Shown: positions 8,943 to 17,609 of the stretch, piece by piece | Position numbering within the stretch: the first letter of the stretch is position 1 | Layout of the letters: each line of letters starts with the position of its first letter | Source: CPC320 sp002684375 | GTDB taxonomy: Bacteria > Pseudomonadota > Alphaproteobacteria > Rhodobacterales > Rhodobacteraceae | Assembly: GCA_965662545.1 (NCBI GenBank) | Contig: CBFIHZ010000013.1 | Span: 1 to 64,000, forward strand | Direction: 5' to 3' | Length of the DNA: 64,000 nt | Made by a program: the position numbers and the translations under genes | The notes under the pieces: model-generated | What the model was told of the DNA's origin: nothing | Database searches by the model: none | What the model saw: only the letters and a program-made list of their open reading frames with translations

Positions 8943-9643
8943 CCCTGCCTTTGGTAACAATCCTAGACGATGAGCCGGCAATTCGCAGCATTCTGGCAGA
9001 TGCATTGCAAGAGGCGGGGTTTCGCACCATGGGCTTTGCACGGGCTACCGAATTTGAAGCCGCGCTCAAATCTACCACGCCGGATGTCTGTTTGGTCGAT
9101 CTTGGATTGCCCGATCGCGACGGGCTGGGTCTGGTCCACCGGCTGGCGCTGGAACAGGGTGCAGCCGTGATTATTATTTCCGGTCGTGCACAGGTTCAGG
9201 ACAGGATCACCGGATTAGAGCTTGGTGCAGATGACTATATCATCAAGCCGTTTGACCCCTCTGAGGTTGTGGCGCGGGTGCGTGCGCGCATCCGGAAAAC
9301 ACGCCTCCCCGAAACTCAGGGCAACACCGCCGATTTTGCCGGTTGGACCGCACATTTCAATCGCTATGCGCTGACCCACAGCGACGGCAGGGATGTCAGT
9401 TTTTCACATGCAGAAGGTGAGGTATTACGGCTTTTTCTGGAACGGCCAAAACGGCTGATTTCTCGCGCCATGATGCAGGAAATTCTTGGTGGTGCGGCAG
9501 AAGACAGTTTTGACCGCGCGATGGATGTGCGCATCTCGCGGCTACGCACCAAACTGGGCGAAGATCCGAAAAACCCTACGCTCATCAAAACGATCTATGG
9601 CGCCGGTTATATATTTCTCGGTGATGTCGCCTGGCGTGGTTAA
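8939..9643 (+). CDS. OmpR-family response regulator
   Basis: A 234-residue protein with an N-terminal receiver (acidic pair DDEP at 9-12, phosphoacceptor Asp54 in CLVDLGLPD, the Lys of IIKPFDPSEV) and a C-terminal winged helix (about 135-232, ending GDVAWRG) with the family's ...RLRTKLGEDP...TIYGAGYIF signature. It is translationally coupled to the hybrid kinase (ATGA overlap). It most likely regulates the divergent ligase-importer operon and its own transcription. The family is certain; the targets are inferred from position. Confidence 0.93.
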   Translation: MTLPLVTILDDEPAIRSILADALQEAGFRTMGFARATEFEAALKSTTPDVCLVDLGLPDRDGLGLVHRLALEQGAAVIIISGRAQVQDRITGLELGADDYIIKPFDPSEVVARVRARIRKTRLPETQGNTADFAGWTAHFNRYALTHSDGRDVSFSHAEGEVLRLFLERPKRLISRAMMQEILGGAAEDSFDRAMDVRISRLRTKLGEDPKNPTLIKTIYGAGYIFLGDVAWRG

Positions 9644-9914
9644 TCAGGGATCAACGCGGCCCCACCAGGCCCCGATTTCGGTTTTGCGGCGCACAGACAG
9701 AGATGAAGACCCCCGCAGGGCTGGCGCACCGCGCACCCAAAACCACAAAATCCAGACGCAACTTACAATTCAGAGCGACGTCTTCAGAGCCATACAAGCA
9801 GATGCCATCCCGCATTTTCAACCATAAAACATAAAAAGGTGCCTGCACAAAAACGGGACTTTCCTCTGCACCCAATCTCAACTAGCGTCGGACGTCAAAA
9901 CAGAAAGAACAAGT

Positions 9915-10574
9915 ATGTTACACCTTACCCTTGTGCGCCACGGACAGGCCAATTCTGACGCGCGGGACGAGAGCAGCTATGATCAACTCAGCGTGCTAGG
10001 ACACCAACAAGCCCGCTGGCTCGGGGCACATTTCACCGCAGCAAATGTTGATTTTGACCAGATCTACTGTGGCACTCTTCGGCGTCACATTGAAACCGCT
10101 CGCGGCATCGTCCCAAACCTCAAAAGTGAGCTGATCCAAGACCCGCGTCTCAATGAATTGGAATATTTCACCCTCGCGCAACTGCTCTATCAACAACAGG
10201 GCATCGCTGTGCCCACAGACCGCGACGGATTTTGCCAGCATTTACCAATGCTATTCGCCGCATGGGCCAACAACGACATCGCCAATCCACCTGAAAGCTA
10301 TCACAGCTTTGAAAGCCGCGTGGGCGCCGCACTTAACGACATCGCTGCTGCAGAATGTCCGGCGCTGGTGGTCACCTCGGGCGGGGTCATCGGCATGATG
10401 ATGCGACTGACGATGGGGCTGGACCTGACCCATATGACACGTGCTTGTCTGTCGATCATGAACACCTCTGTTCATCTGTGGCAACCACTGGGACCAGCAC
10501 TGACACTGACCCAGTTCAACGCTGTACCGCATCTCGATCACCCCGACCGGGCTGATGCGAAAACCTATCTTTAA
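9915..10574 (+). CDS. Histidine phosphatase family protein (phosphoglycerate mutase-like)
   Basis: A 219-residue protein of the His-phosphatase superfamily. The catalytic RHG motif is in LTLVRHGQANSDA at residues 4-16; the second conserved His region is VVTSGGVIGMMMR, where the usual second His is replaced, since VTSGG stands where VTHGG/VSHGG is normal. Cytoplasmic, with no signal peptide. The substrate is not predictable. It stands alone after a 271-base gap that holds no recognisable gene. The altered second motif leaves its catalytic competence open. Confidence 0.8.
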   Translation: MLHLTLVRHGQANSDARDESSYDQLSVLGHQQARWLGAHFTAANVDFDQIYCGTLRRHIETARGIVPNLKSELIQDPRLNELEYFTLAQLLYQQQGIAVPTDRDGFCQHLPMLFAAWANNDIANPPESYHSFESRVGAALNDIAAAECPALVVTSGGVIGMMMRLTMGLDLTHMTRACLSIMNTSVHLWQPLGPALTLTQFNAVPHLDHPDRADAKTYL

Positions 10575-10625
10575 AAAGGACGAAATGCCAGCTAACCTTG
10601 TCGCCGTAAACAATATGAGCAGCTT

Positions 10626-11681
10626 ATGACACATCTTTGGGTACGGGCCGAACAGCGGCCAAACGAAGCGCGGGTCGGACTGACCCCAGCCGGGGCAAAA
10701 ACCCTGAAGCAAGCGGGTTTTCAGGTCACCGTTGAACAAAGCACCCAGCGGGCGATTGATCTTGAAGGGTACAGCGCTTCCGGATGCACCATCGCGCCGG
10801 AAAACGCTTGGCCTGACGCCCCGGATGACGCGGTGATCTTTGGCCTCAAAGAGCTGCCAAAAGACGAAACTCCCCTGCGCCACCGCCACATTATGTTTGG
10901 CCATGCGTTCAAGGGCCAGCATGACGGAAAGGCGCTGCTGCGGCGTTTTCAAGCCGGTGGTGGCACACTATATGATTTGGAGTATCTGGTGGACGACACT
11001 GGCCGCAGGCTGGCGGCCTTTGGGTATTGGGCCGGTTATGCGGGGGCGGCCGTCAGTCTTAAATGCTGGGTGGCGCAACAGCATAACACGCTCTGCGGGG
11101 CAATTGCAGCCTATACGGATAAAAACGCTCTGCTCGCCGATCTGCATAAAGACCTAGCGAAAGCGCCCGCAAACCCGCCACGCGCTATTGTTATTGGCGC
11201 CTTGGGTCGGGTAGGCAACGGCGCCGCTGACCTATGCGCCGACATGGGTATCGCCGTGACCAAATGGGATCTGGCTGAGACCGCCCACGGCGGCCCCTTT
11301 CCTGAAATCCTGGCGCATGAAATTTTCCTGAACTGCATTCTAGCCCGGCCACAAACGCCGGTATTTGTGCCAAAAACTGCGCTATCGGCGTCTCGCAAGC
11401 TTAGCGTGATTGGCGATATCGCCTGTGATCCGGACAGCGACTATAATCCAATACCGGTCTATAACCGGGCCACAACATGGGATACACCGGCCACCCGCGT
11501 GTCCCGCGAACCGCTTTTGGATGTGATGGCCATCGACAATCTGCCCTCGCTGCTGCCCGCGGAAAGCGCCGAGGATTACGCCGCGCAATTGCTGCCAGTG
11601 CTCACTCAGCTTGCACAGATAGAACAGGGCGTGTGGGGCCGAGCCAAACAGATTTTCCAAAGCCACTTAAAAACGCTATGA
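10626..11681 (+). CDS. Saccharopine dehydrogenase (NAD+, L-lysine-forming type, Lys1-like)
   Basis: A 351-residue enzyme of the alanine dehydrogenase/Lys1 fold. The opening LWVRAEQRPNEARVGLTPAGA is characteristic, followed by MFGHAFKGQ and LYDLEYLVDDTGRRLAAFGYWAGYAG as in fungal Lys1 and its bacterial homologues. A Rossmann segment AIVIGALGRVGNGAADLC lies near residue 188. It interconverts saccharopine and lysine plus 2-oxoglutarate. The next gene encodes the other saccharopine dehydrogenase type, so the two steps are linked. Whether the pair makes or degrades lysine is not fixed by sequence; in bacteria degradation is the better documented use. Confidence 0.85.
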   Translation: MTHLWVRAEQRPNEARVGLTPAGAKTLKQAGFQVTVEQSTQRAIDLEGYSASGCTIAPENAWPDAPDDAVIFGLKELPKDETPLRHRHIMFGHAFKGQHDGKALLRRFQAGGGTLYDLEYLVDDTGRRLAAFGYWAGYAGAAVSLKCWVAQQHNTLCGAIAAYTDKNALLADLHKDLAKAPANPPRAIVIGALGRVGNGAADLCADMGIAVTKWDLAETAHGGPFPEILAHEIFLNCILARPQTPVFVPKTALSASRKLSVIGDIACDPDSDYNPIPVYNRATTWDTPATRVSREPLLDVMAIDNLPSLLPAESAEDYAAQLLPVLTQLAQIEQGVWGRAKQIFQSHLKTL

Positions 11682-11775
11682 CATATTAAAGCCATCAACA
11701 TCCAACCATTTTAGACTTGCCATCAATGCGGTGATAGAGACAAGACAACAGGTGAAATTTACAAGGGGGACTTTC

Positions 11776-12915
11776 ATGACAATTCACTGGTGCGGTACAG
11801 GCCTTTCGGCCATCCCCGGTTTGCGCGAATTGATCCAAACTGGCCAACCGGTCACGGTCTGGAACCGGACAGTTGAAAAGGCACAGGACGCCGTCGGCGA
11901 CCTGACCCAAGACATCAAACCCTTTGAGCCCTCCACCATCGAGGCCGCATTGCAGCCCGGCGATGTGATCGTATCGATGTTGCCCGGTGACTGGCATGTG
12001 CCTCTGGCCGAGATGGCCCTGGCCAAAAACGCGCATTTTGTCAGCTCGTCCTATATCTCGCCCGAAATGCGGGCATTGGATGCACGCGCGAAATCCGTCG
12101 GGCTGGCACTGGTCAACGAGGTTGGACTGGATCCCGGTATAGATCATTTGATGGCACATCATCTGGTCGAAGATTACCGCACCAGCGAAGCGTGTGATGC
12201 GGCCAACGATCTGTCGTTTATTTCCTATTGTGGCGGCATCCCGAAGATCCCCAACCCGTTTCGATACAAGTTCAGTTGGTCGCCGTTTGGGGTGCTCAAA
12301 GCGCTGGCCTCGCCATCGCGTTCGCTGCGTAATTTTAAAGAATTTACCGGGGATCGCCCGTGGAACGCCCTCAGCAGCTATGACGCGCCGCTGCCAGACC
12401 CCGAAACGTTCGAAGTTTACCCCAACCGAGATTCGCTGCCTTTCATGGACCAGTATAAATTTGACCCCAGCTGGCGGGTCAAAGACTTTGTACGCGGCAG
12501 TCTGCGGCTGAACGGCTGGGCAGAAGCGTGGGCGGATGTGTTTCGCGAGATCGAAACCCTAAAAGGCACTGAAGGCGACCAGCGTATGAAGGAGATGTCA
12601 CAAGAGTTCTGGAGCAAACACGCCTACGGCGCCAATGATCCCGATCGCGTGGTGCTCTGTGTCAGCCTCCAAGCCGAACGGGACGGTGCCGTTGTTTGGC
12701 ACAAAACCTATGTGATGGACGCTTGGGGTGACGAAGACGGCACCGCAATGGCGCGTCTGGTGTCGGTGCCGGTCTCATTGGCGGTGCAAGCCGTGCTTGA
12801 CGGGAAGATTTCTGCTGGCGTCTCGGCTGCCCCACACGATCCAGATCTGATCAGTGCATGGCTCAAGCGGGTTGATAGCCTCGCCCAGCATCTCACCATT
12901 GTTGATCACAGCTAG
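11776..12915 (+). CDS. Saccharopine dehydrogenase family protein (L-glutamate-forming, Lys9-like)
   Basis: A 379-residue enzyme. The start at 11776 has AAGGGGGA nine bases upstream and opens directly into the nucleotide-binding segment MTIHWCGTGLSAIPGL; an upstream in-frame codon at 11731 is less likely. The conserved SSSYISPEMRAL and NEVGLDPGIDHLMAHHL segments mark the Lys9/LKR-SDH family, which converts saccharopine to glutamate and 2-aminoadipate semialdehyde. It follows the Lys1-like gene by 94 bases on the same strand. Together they give the saccharopine route between lysine and aminoadipate semialdehyde. No semialdehyde dehydrogenase gene is in the window. Confidence 0.85.
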   Translation: MTIHWCGTGLSAIPGLRELIQTGQPVTVWNRTVEKAQDAVGDLTQDIKPFEPSTIEAALQPGDVIVSMLPGDWHVPLAEMALAKNAHFVSSSYISPEMRALDARAKSVGLALVNEVGLDPGIDHLMAHHLVEDYRTSEACDAANDLSFISYCGGIPKIPNPFRYKFSWSPFGVLKALASPSRSLRNFKEFTGDRPWNALSSYDAPLPDPETFEVYPNRDSLPFMDQYKFDPSWRVKDFVRGSLRLNGWAEAWADVFREIETLKGTEGDQRMKEMSQEFWSKHAYGANDPDRVVLCVSLQAERDGAVVWHKTYVMDAWGDEDGTAMARLVSVPVSLAVQAVLDGKISAGVSAAPHDPDLISAWLKRVDSLAQHLTIVDHS

Positions 12916-12949
12916 GCCATCACAGCCTCGGCAAAGACCCGATCCGGGC

Positions 12950-13681
12950 TCAGGCAAACAACCGAAAATACAACCAGCCGGGCATGATCCGACTGATCCG
13001 AAACAACCAACTGAACACAGTGGGAAAGCTGATGCTGAACCGCGCGCTTTGCATATGCGCCAGCATCCGCGCTGCCGCCTGATCAGGCTCCATTATAAAG
13101 GGCATCGGAATGGTATTTTTGTCCGACAGGCGTGTGCGAATATATCCGGCATTGACCAATTGCACGTCAACACCCGTCTTGCGCAGATCGTAATGCATTG
13201 ATTCAGCCAGCGACATCACTCCAGCTTTGGACGCGGCATAGCCAATGGCCCCCGGCAGGCCCCGAAACCCCCCCAGCGAGCCGGTTATTACAATGTGACC
13301 GGCATCCTGCGCCACCATATCCGGAACCACTGTGCCCAGTACCCGCAGCGCGCCAGTGAAATTAACATCGGCCATTGTCGTGGCATCGTCCTCCTGCCAG
13401 CGGGTTGCCGGCATAGGCCAATAGGCTGCCGCCAGATAAACCAGACCGTCAACCGACCCTATTCTTTTGGCCGCCGCGCGCACACTGGCCATATCGGTCA
13501 CATCGACCGGTTCGCAGCTGCAAGAACCAGAAAGAGTCGACGCAACCGCCGTTAGCCGCGCCTCGCTGCGCGCCGACAAAATAACATGCGCGCCCGCGGC
13601 GCTCATGCGTTGGGCCAAAGCGGCCCCCAAACCTTCGCTGGCACCCACCAACCAGTAGCGTTTTCCCGACAGCGACCTCAT
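12950..13681 (-). CDS. SDR family NAD(P)-dependent oxidoreductase (sigma-E target operon)
   Basis: A 243-residue short-chain dehydrogenase. The cofactor motif GASEGLGAAL is at residues 13-22, and the catalytic Ser...Tyr-x3-Lys is in ITGSLGGFRGLPGAIGYAASKAG. It is the last gene of the minus-strand operon beginning at 17521 and overlaps the DUF3833 gene by four bases. Homologous operons in Rhodobacter sphaeroides belong to the RpoE-ChrR singlet-oxygen regulon; its substrate there is thought to be lipid-related. The enzyme family is certain; the role is inferred from context. Confidence 0.88.
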   Translation of the reverse strand: MRSLSGKRYWLVGASEGLGAALAQRMSAAGAHVILSARSEARLTAVASTLSGSCSCEPVDVTDMASVRAAAKRIGSVDGLVYLAAAYWPMPATRWQEDDATTMADVNFTGALRVLGTVVPDMVAQDAGHIVITGSLGGFRGLPGAIGYAASKAGVMSLAESMHYDLRKTGVDVQLVNAGYIRTRLSDKNTIPMPFIMEPDQAAARMLAHMQSARFSISFPTVFSWLFRISRIMPGWLYFRLFA

Positions 13682-14241
13682 GCAGGGGCGGCGGGCCGCA
13701 TCGTCGCCACAAGCTCACCAACCTTAAGGCCAAATTTGCGGAACTGACTGCGGTTCACAATCGCCCCGTTCGGGCCAAGATACATCCAGTCAGTGGTGGT
13801 CAGCACATGGCCTCCGGCCGCATCTGGCAAGCGAATTTTATAGTTCAGATGGACTGCCGAGCCCGACTGGCGGCCGCTTCCACTGCCAACAAGGTCGGCC
13901 GCATCGGCCTGAATTTCGCCGTCCTCAGACAATGTCAAATGCCACTCGCGCTCTTGCACGGTGCCACTGTCATATTCAAACCGCTCAGTCATCCGGCCGC
14001 TGTTGCCCTGCCAACTGGCATAAAACCTTCCAACAAAGCGCGATGACACCCGCCCTGTCGGGCCATAAATGATCCCTTCGCAATCAATCGGCCCGTTGAG
14101 ATGGCGGCGCAGGTCAAACTGCACTGGACTGTGCGCATAATCATCGGCGCGCTGGGCCTTAAACCCGAACAAACGGCCCAGAATGAATATAAAAACTGCC
14201 ACAACAGCAGCCCCGAGCAGGAAGGTTAACATCATCGTCAC
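13678..14241 (-). CDS. DUF3833 family protein
   Basis: A 187-residue protein with an N-terminal hydrophobic anchor (MTMMLTFLLGAAVVAVFIFILGRLFG), so probably membrane-anchored with a soluble domain in the periplasm. The body has the DUF3833 pattern: FDLRRHLNGPIDCEGIIYGPTGRVSSRF, ERFEYDSGTVQEREWHLTLSEDG and DWMYLGPNGAIVNRS (pieces of one lipocalin-like beta sheet). The biochemical function is unknown. It is always found with the DUF1365/MFS/flavoprotein set. Coupled to the SDR gene by an ATGA overlap and three bases downstream of the MFS gene. Confidence 0.85.
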   Translation of the reverse strand: MTMMLTFLLGAAVVAVFIFILGRLFGFKAQRADDYAHSPVQFDLRRHLNGPIDCEGIIYGPTGRVSSRFVGRFYASWQGNSGRMTERFEYDSGTVQEREWHLTLSEDGEIQADAADLVGSGSGRQSGSAVHLNYKIRLPDAAGGHVLTTTDWMYLGPNGAIVNRSQFRKFGLKVGELVATMRPAAPA

Positions 14242-14244
14242 TCC

Positions 14245-15477
14245 TTAAATTTGGCGCAAATCTGTACGCTGCAGCACCATTATCGCAAGCAGTTTCAGGC
14301 CACATGGCACAAGCGCATAGGTCCACGTCAGCACGCTTAATGCAGCGGCTGAATTTTCTTGCCCAGGCCGAAAACCGGCAAGTTCCAAGCTTGGTAATAA
14401 AATAACAGCGGCAAACGCCAGACTGAATTTTGACACAAAAGACCACAAGCCAAACCCGTCTGTGGTACTCGCGCCAATATGCGCAATCCGCTGCGCAAAT
14501 ATCGCCGGGATCAACGTCATATCAGCGCCTACCGCGGCCCCCGACAATACACAGATAATCGCAAATGCGATCACATCTCCGCTATTGAGGAACAAAACCC
14601 AAAAGAGCGAAAAAATAGCCAGCGCCATTGCCCCTCGCATCACGCGTTTCAGACCAAACCTTTCAGCCAGAAATGTCCACAGAGGCGCCGCCAGCGCTGC
14701 CGATATGAAAAATAGCAACAACAGCGGCCCCGCCGCTTCAGGTGCGGTCAAACGGCTTTCAACATAGAACAAAAATAGGGTAGACGTGACCGCAACCGGC
14801 GCGGCATTGACCAACCCGAGTAACAGGATCTGCCGAGCGCTATGATCTCGCAACACACCTACAAAGGCTCGGGGTTGCCGGATTATGTCACGATCCCACT
14901 GCCCCGCCATTGCCAGTGCAGCAGTGCATGTCAGGGCTGAAAACACTCCAGCAAACATCGCAAACGGCATTGACGAAAAAGTGGCAAACACCGCCGGAGC
15001 AGCCGAGGCCAAGCAGATCCCAATGAGCCCGCCGGTTTCCCGCCAACGCGCCAGACGCAGATGCCCCGCCGGACCTAGCCGTTTGGCTTTCGCAACGCCT
15101 TGGGCGTAGAAATTTATAGTCAGAAAGCTGAACGCCGAAAACACCAGCGTTAACATCAAAACAAACCATAGCAGCGGCGCAACGGGTGGCTCAACGGCAA
15201 ACAGACCAATCATTGCCGACGACAACACAAACGCGGCCACACAAACGATGGCAGGACGCCGGCTTGAAAAAACCGTCGACAGACGGCCTAAGAGCGGGTC
15301 TTGCACCACATCAAGCAACCGCAGACAAAACAAAGCCACACCCAACGTCGCCAGGCCAACGCCGTAATTATCAAAATAAAATTTGGGCGCATAGAGGTAG
15401 AGCGGAACACCCGCAGACGACAGCGCCCCTGCAAAAAGCGCATAGGCCCACAGCCGCTCTGAGACGATAGCGGTCAT
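14245..15477 (-). CDS. MFS transporter (sigma-E target operon)
   Basis: A 410-residue protein with about eleven to twelve membrane segments, of the glycoside-pentoside-hexuronide-like MFS branch: KFYFDNYGVGLATLGVALFCLRLLDVVQDPLLGRLSTVFSSRR in pieces shows the typical TM1-TM3 pattern. The start at 15477 (MTAIVSERLW) overlaps the DUF1365 stop by four bases; a longer reading from 15537 would overrun that gene. The substrate is unknown; the operon context suggests lipid or lipid precursor handling during singlet-oxygen stress. Confidence 0.87.
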   Translation of the reverse strand: MTAIVSERLWAYALFAGALSSAGVPLYLYAPKFYFDNYGVGLATLGVALFCLRLLDVVQDPLLGRLSTVFSSRRPAIVCVAAFVLSSAMIGLFAVEPPVAPLLWFVLMLTLVFSAFSFLTINFYAQGVAKAKRLGPAGHLRLARWRETGGLIGICLASAAPAVFATFSSMPFAMFAGVFSALTCTAALAMAGQWDRDIIRQPRAFVGVLRDHSARQILLLGLVNAAPVAVTSTLFLFYVESRLTAPEAAGPLLLLFFISAALAAPLWTFLAERFGLKRVMRGAMALAIFSLFWVLFLNSGDVIAFAIICVLSGAAVGADMTLIPAIFAQRIAHIGASTTDGFGLWSFVSKFSLAFAAVILLPSLELAGFRPGQENSAAALSVLTWTYALVPCGLKLLAIMVLQRTDLRQI

Positions 15478-16229
15478 CGCGATACCTCTGTGTTTGGTGG
15501 TTCGGGGCGAACGTGAAACTGCGCCCCTCTCCACCACAACTTCAACGCCTGCCAGTGGATCAAAGCCAGCACCCGCCGCGAGCCAAACGGCCGCCGCAAC
15601 AGCGCACCAAGAATGGAGCGATTTGTCATTGGCGCGCGGGCCGCGCTCAGGGTCGCAATAACCCCACCTGAAGGCGTTGTATAATCAATCTTAATATCTA
15701 TGGCGTCGGCAGTAACATCAAACCGGAATGTATAAGTACCAGTCAGGGATTGAAATGGCGAGACATGAAAAATCTTTTCGGCACTTATCGTCTCTTTGGC
15801 CACGATCGGTCGCAAATCTGGATGGTAGCATAAATACGAATGCCGGTCGCCAAAGGTATTGGACACCTCGGCAATTACCGCACAAAGCTGTGCAGATTTA
15901 TTGTGGCACAGCCAGAAACTAACCGGGTTAAACACATGCCCCAAAACCCGGGGCTGCGCCAACAGAAAAATATCACCCTCTAAATCCAGATCATAATTGC
16001 GCAGTACCTGCTGAGCCCAAGCCAGACCGCGTCCAGCGCGAGGCGCTCCACCATGATCCCGATCCCGCAATGACATCACGTTCAGACGATTGTGCGAAAA
16101 CAAAACCGGCCCGCCAACCGACGCCGAAAGATTAATTAGCGCATAATCGATCGAATACCGGAACGCATTCTTAATCGCGCCCTTACGTCCATGCCATGTA
16201 TGGCCTCGGAGATGTTCGACCTGTGTCAT
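15474..16229 (-). CDS. DUF1365 family protein
   Basis: A 251-residue soluble protein. The start at 16229 (MTQVEHLRGHTWHGR) overlaps the flavoprotein stop by four bases and matches the family's usual N-terminus, where the conserved segments VEHLRGHTWHGRKG, FRYSIDYALI and FNPVSFWLCHN appear. The family has no settled biochemical role but always accompanies a flavoprotein and commonly a cyclopropane-type methyltransferase. Here the methyltransferase gene is absent and the MFS gene follows directly. Part of the predicted sigma-E operon. Confidence 0.88.
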   Translation of the reverse strand: MTQVEHLRGHTWHGRKGAIKNAFRYSIDYALINLSASVGGPVLFSHNRLNVMSLRDRDHGGAPRAGRGLAWAQQVLRNYDLDLEGDIFLLAQPRVLGHVFNPVSFWLCHNKSAQLCAVIAEVSNTFGDRHSYLCYHPDLRPIVAKETISAEKIFHVSPFQSLTGTYTFRFDVTADAIDIKIDYTTPSGGVIATLSAARAPMTNRSILGALLRRPFGSRRVLALIHWQALKLWWRGAQFHVRPEPPNTEVSR

Positions 16230-17521
16230 ACCAACTCGACAGAATGGGCAACTGCCGCATTCAGCGCTTGAGCCACATCGACGGCACTGGACAGCCCATC
16301 TTCGTGAAAGCCGTTTTTCGTCCAAGCGCCACAGAACCAAGTGGCATTCTTTCCATTGATCCTCGGGACAGATTTCTGGGCCTGCAATGCGGCCAGATCG
16401 AACACAGGATGACGCAGGGTAACCTGATCATAAATCAGTTCCTGTTTGATCTCTCGCGTGGTGTTGAGGGTCACAAAGTGCGGATCATCATGTGGGATTG
16501 GCTGCAGCGAGTTCATCCAGTAAGTCAGATCAATGCGCTCTGACCGTTTATTCACATCTTCTGTATACACCCAAGACGACCAACAGGCGCGGCGTTTCGG
16601 CATCACAGAGGCATCTGCGTGCAAAATTATATCGTTTGGCTGATAAGAAATAGCCGCCAGCATGGCGCGTTCCTCTGAGTTGGGGTCGACCAACATGCGC
16701 AGGGTATCATCTGAATGGGTGGCAAAGATCACCTCGTCAAATGCTTCCCAATCACCGCCATGTACCCGCAATTCAATGCCCCATGCAGACCGACGGACCG
16801 CTTTGACAGGCGTGAATAAACGGATTTGCGTGCCCTGTTTCAGCATTGCAGCCCGCAACCGGGAGACATATTCCCGCGAACCGCCCTTGACGGTATACCA
16901 CTGATGTTGACCTGTGTGACTTAACAGAGCGTGGTTTTCAAAGAACTGCACCAATGCCTGAGCCGGAAAATTCATCATCTGCTCTAACGGAGTGGACCAG
17001 ATAGCCCCGGACATTGGCATCAGATAATAATCCCGAAACCATGATCCCGTGCCAAGCCGCTGTAAAAATTCACCAATGGTCAGCGTGGGATCAGAGGCCA
17101 AACGCAAAGCATTCGCATTAAAGCGAAAAATGTCGCGCACCATGCGCAAAAAGTTTGGCGAGATCAAATTGCTGGGTTGCGCAAAAAGTGCCTGAACGCC
17201 GGTTGTGCCATATTCGATCTCACCGCCGTTGAGAGAGGCGCCAAAACTCATATTGCTTTTGACCACAGGCACATTCAGTTGCTCGAACATCTTCACCAAA
17301 TGTGGATAATTGGCATAATTAAACACAATAAAGCCTGTGTCGACCGGCTGGTCTCCGGATTTGCCTGCCACCACAGTACGGGCGTGCCCACCAAGCCGTG
17401 GCGCGGCCTCAAGCAAAGTCACGCTGTGCGTATCGCCCAGCATCTGCGCTGCTCCCATGCCCGAAATACCGCCGCCGATGACTGCGATTCTTTTCCGTTT
17501 AACCTGCTGCATAATATTCAT
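16226..17521 (-). CDS. FAD-dependent amine oxidase-like flavoprotein (sigma-E target operon)
   Basis: A 431-residue flavoprotein. The dinucleotide-binding motif RIAVIGGGISGMGAAQML begins near residue 11, with the second part LEAAPRLGGHARTV; DTGFIVFNYANYPHLVKMFEQL and WCGAWTKNGFHEDGLSSA are typical of the NAD(P)/FAD oxidoreductases paired with DUF1365. ATG at 17521 is preferred; ATG at 17512 is possible. It is the first gene of a five-gene coupled operon and lies about 25 bases after the expected start point of a sigma-E-type promoter at 17554-17581. Homologues in R. sphaeroides belong to the singlet-oxygen regulon and have been linked to modification of unsaturated fatty acids. Confidence 0.88.
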   Translation of the reverse strand: MNIMQQVKRKRIAVIGGGISGMGAAQMLGDTHSVTLLEAAPRLGGHARTVVAGKSGDQPVDTGFIVFNYANYPHLVKMFEQLNVPVVKSNMSFGASLNGGEIEYGTTGVQALFAQPSNLISPNFLRMVRDIFRFNANALRLASDPTLTIGEFLQRLGTGSWFRDYYLMPMSGAIWSTPLEQMMNFPAQALVQFFENHALLSHTGQHQWYTVKGGSREYVSRLRAAMLKQGTQIRLFTPVKAVRRSAWGIELRVHGGDWEAFDEVIFATHSDDTLRMLVDPNSEERAMLAAISYQPNDIILHADASVMPKRRACWSSWVYTEDVNKRSERIDLTYWMNSLQPIPHDDPHFVTLNTTREIKQELIYDQVTLRHPVFDLAALQAQKSVPRINGKNATWFCGAWTKNGFHEDGLSSAVDVAQALNAAVAHSVELV

Positions 17522-17553
17522 TTCAAAGCTGAACCTCGTATGGTTTTGAACAA

Positions 17554-17581
17554 GATACGTGTCCAAATCGGATTTGGATGA
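17554..17581 (-). promoter_or_regulatory. Sigma-E (RpoE/ChrR type) promoter for the flavoprotein operon
   Basis: On the minus strand TCATCC (17581-17576), sixteen bases, CGTATC (17559-17554). This fits the R. sphaeroides RpoE consensus (-35 TGATCC, -10 around CGTA) and has exactly the same spacing as the facing promoter of rpoE. Transcription would begin a few bases before the ATG at 17521. The spacer contains the inverted repeat CCAAAT-CGG-ATTTGG (17563-17577). Sequence match seen; activity inferred. Confidence 0.75.
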
Positions 17582-17609
17582 CTTATTAAAAAAAAAAGAA
17601 AATATATTT

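Noticed and set aside
9644..9914. Possible small gene between the response regulator and the histidine phosphatase
   Set aside because: Open frames here overlap the regulator gene or lack starts; composition is irregular and no RNA fold was evident.
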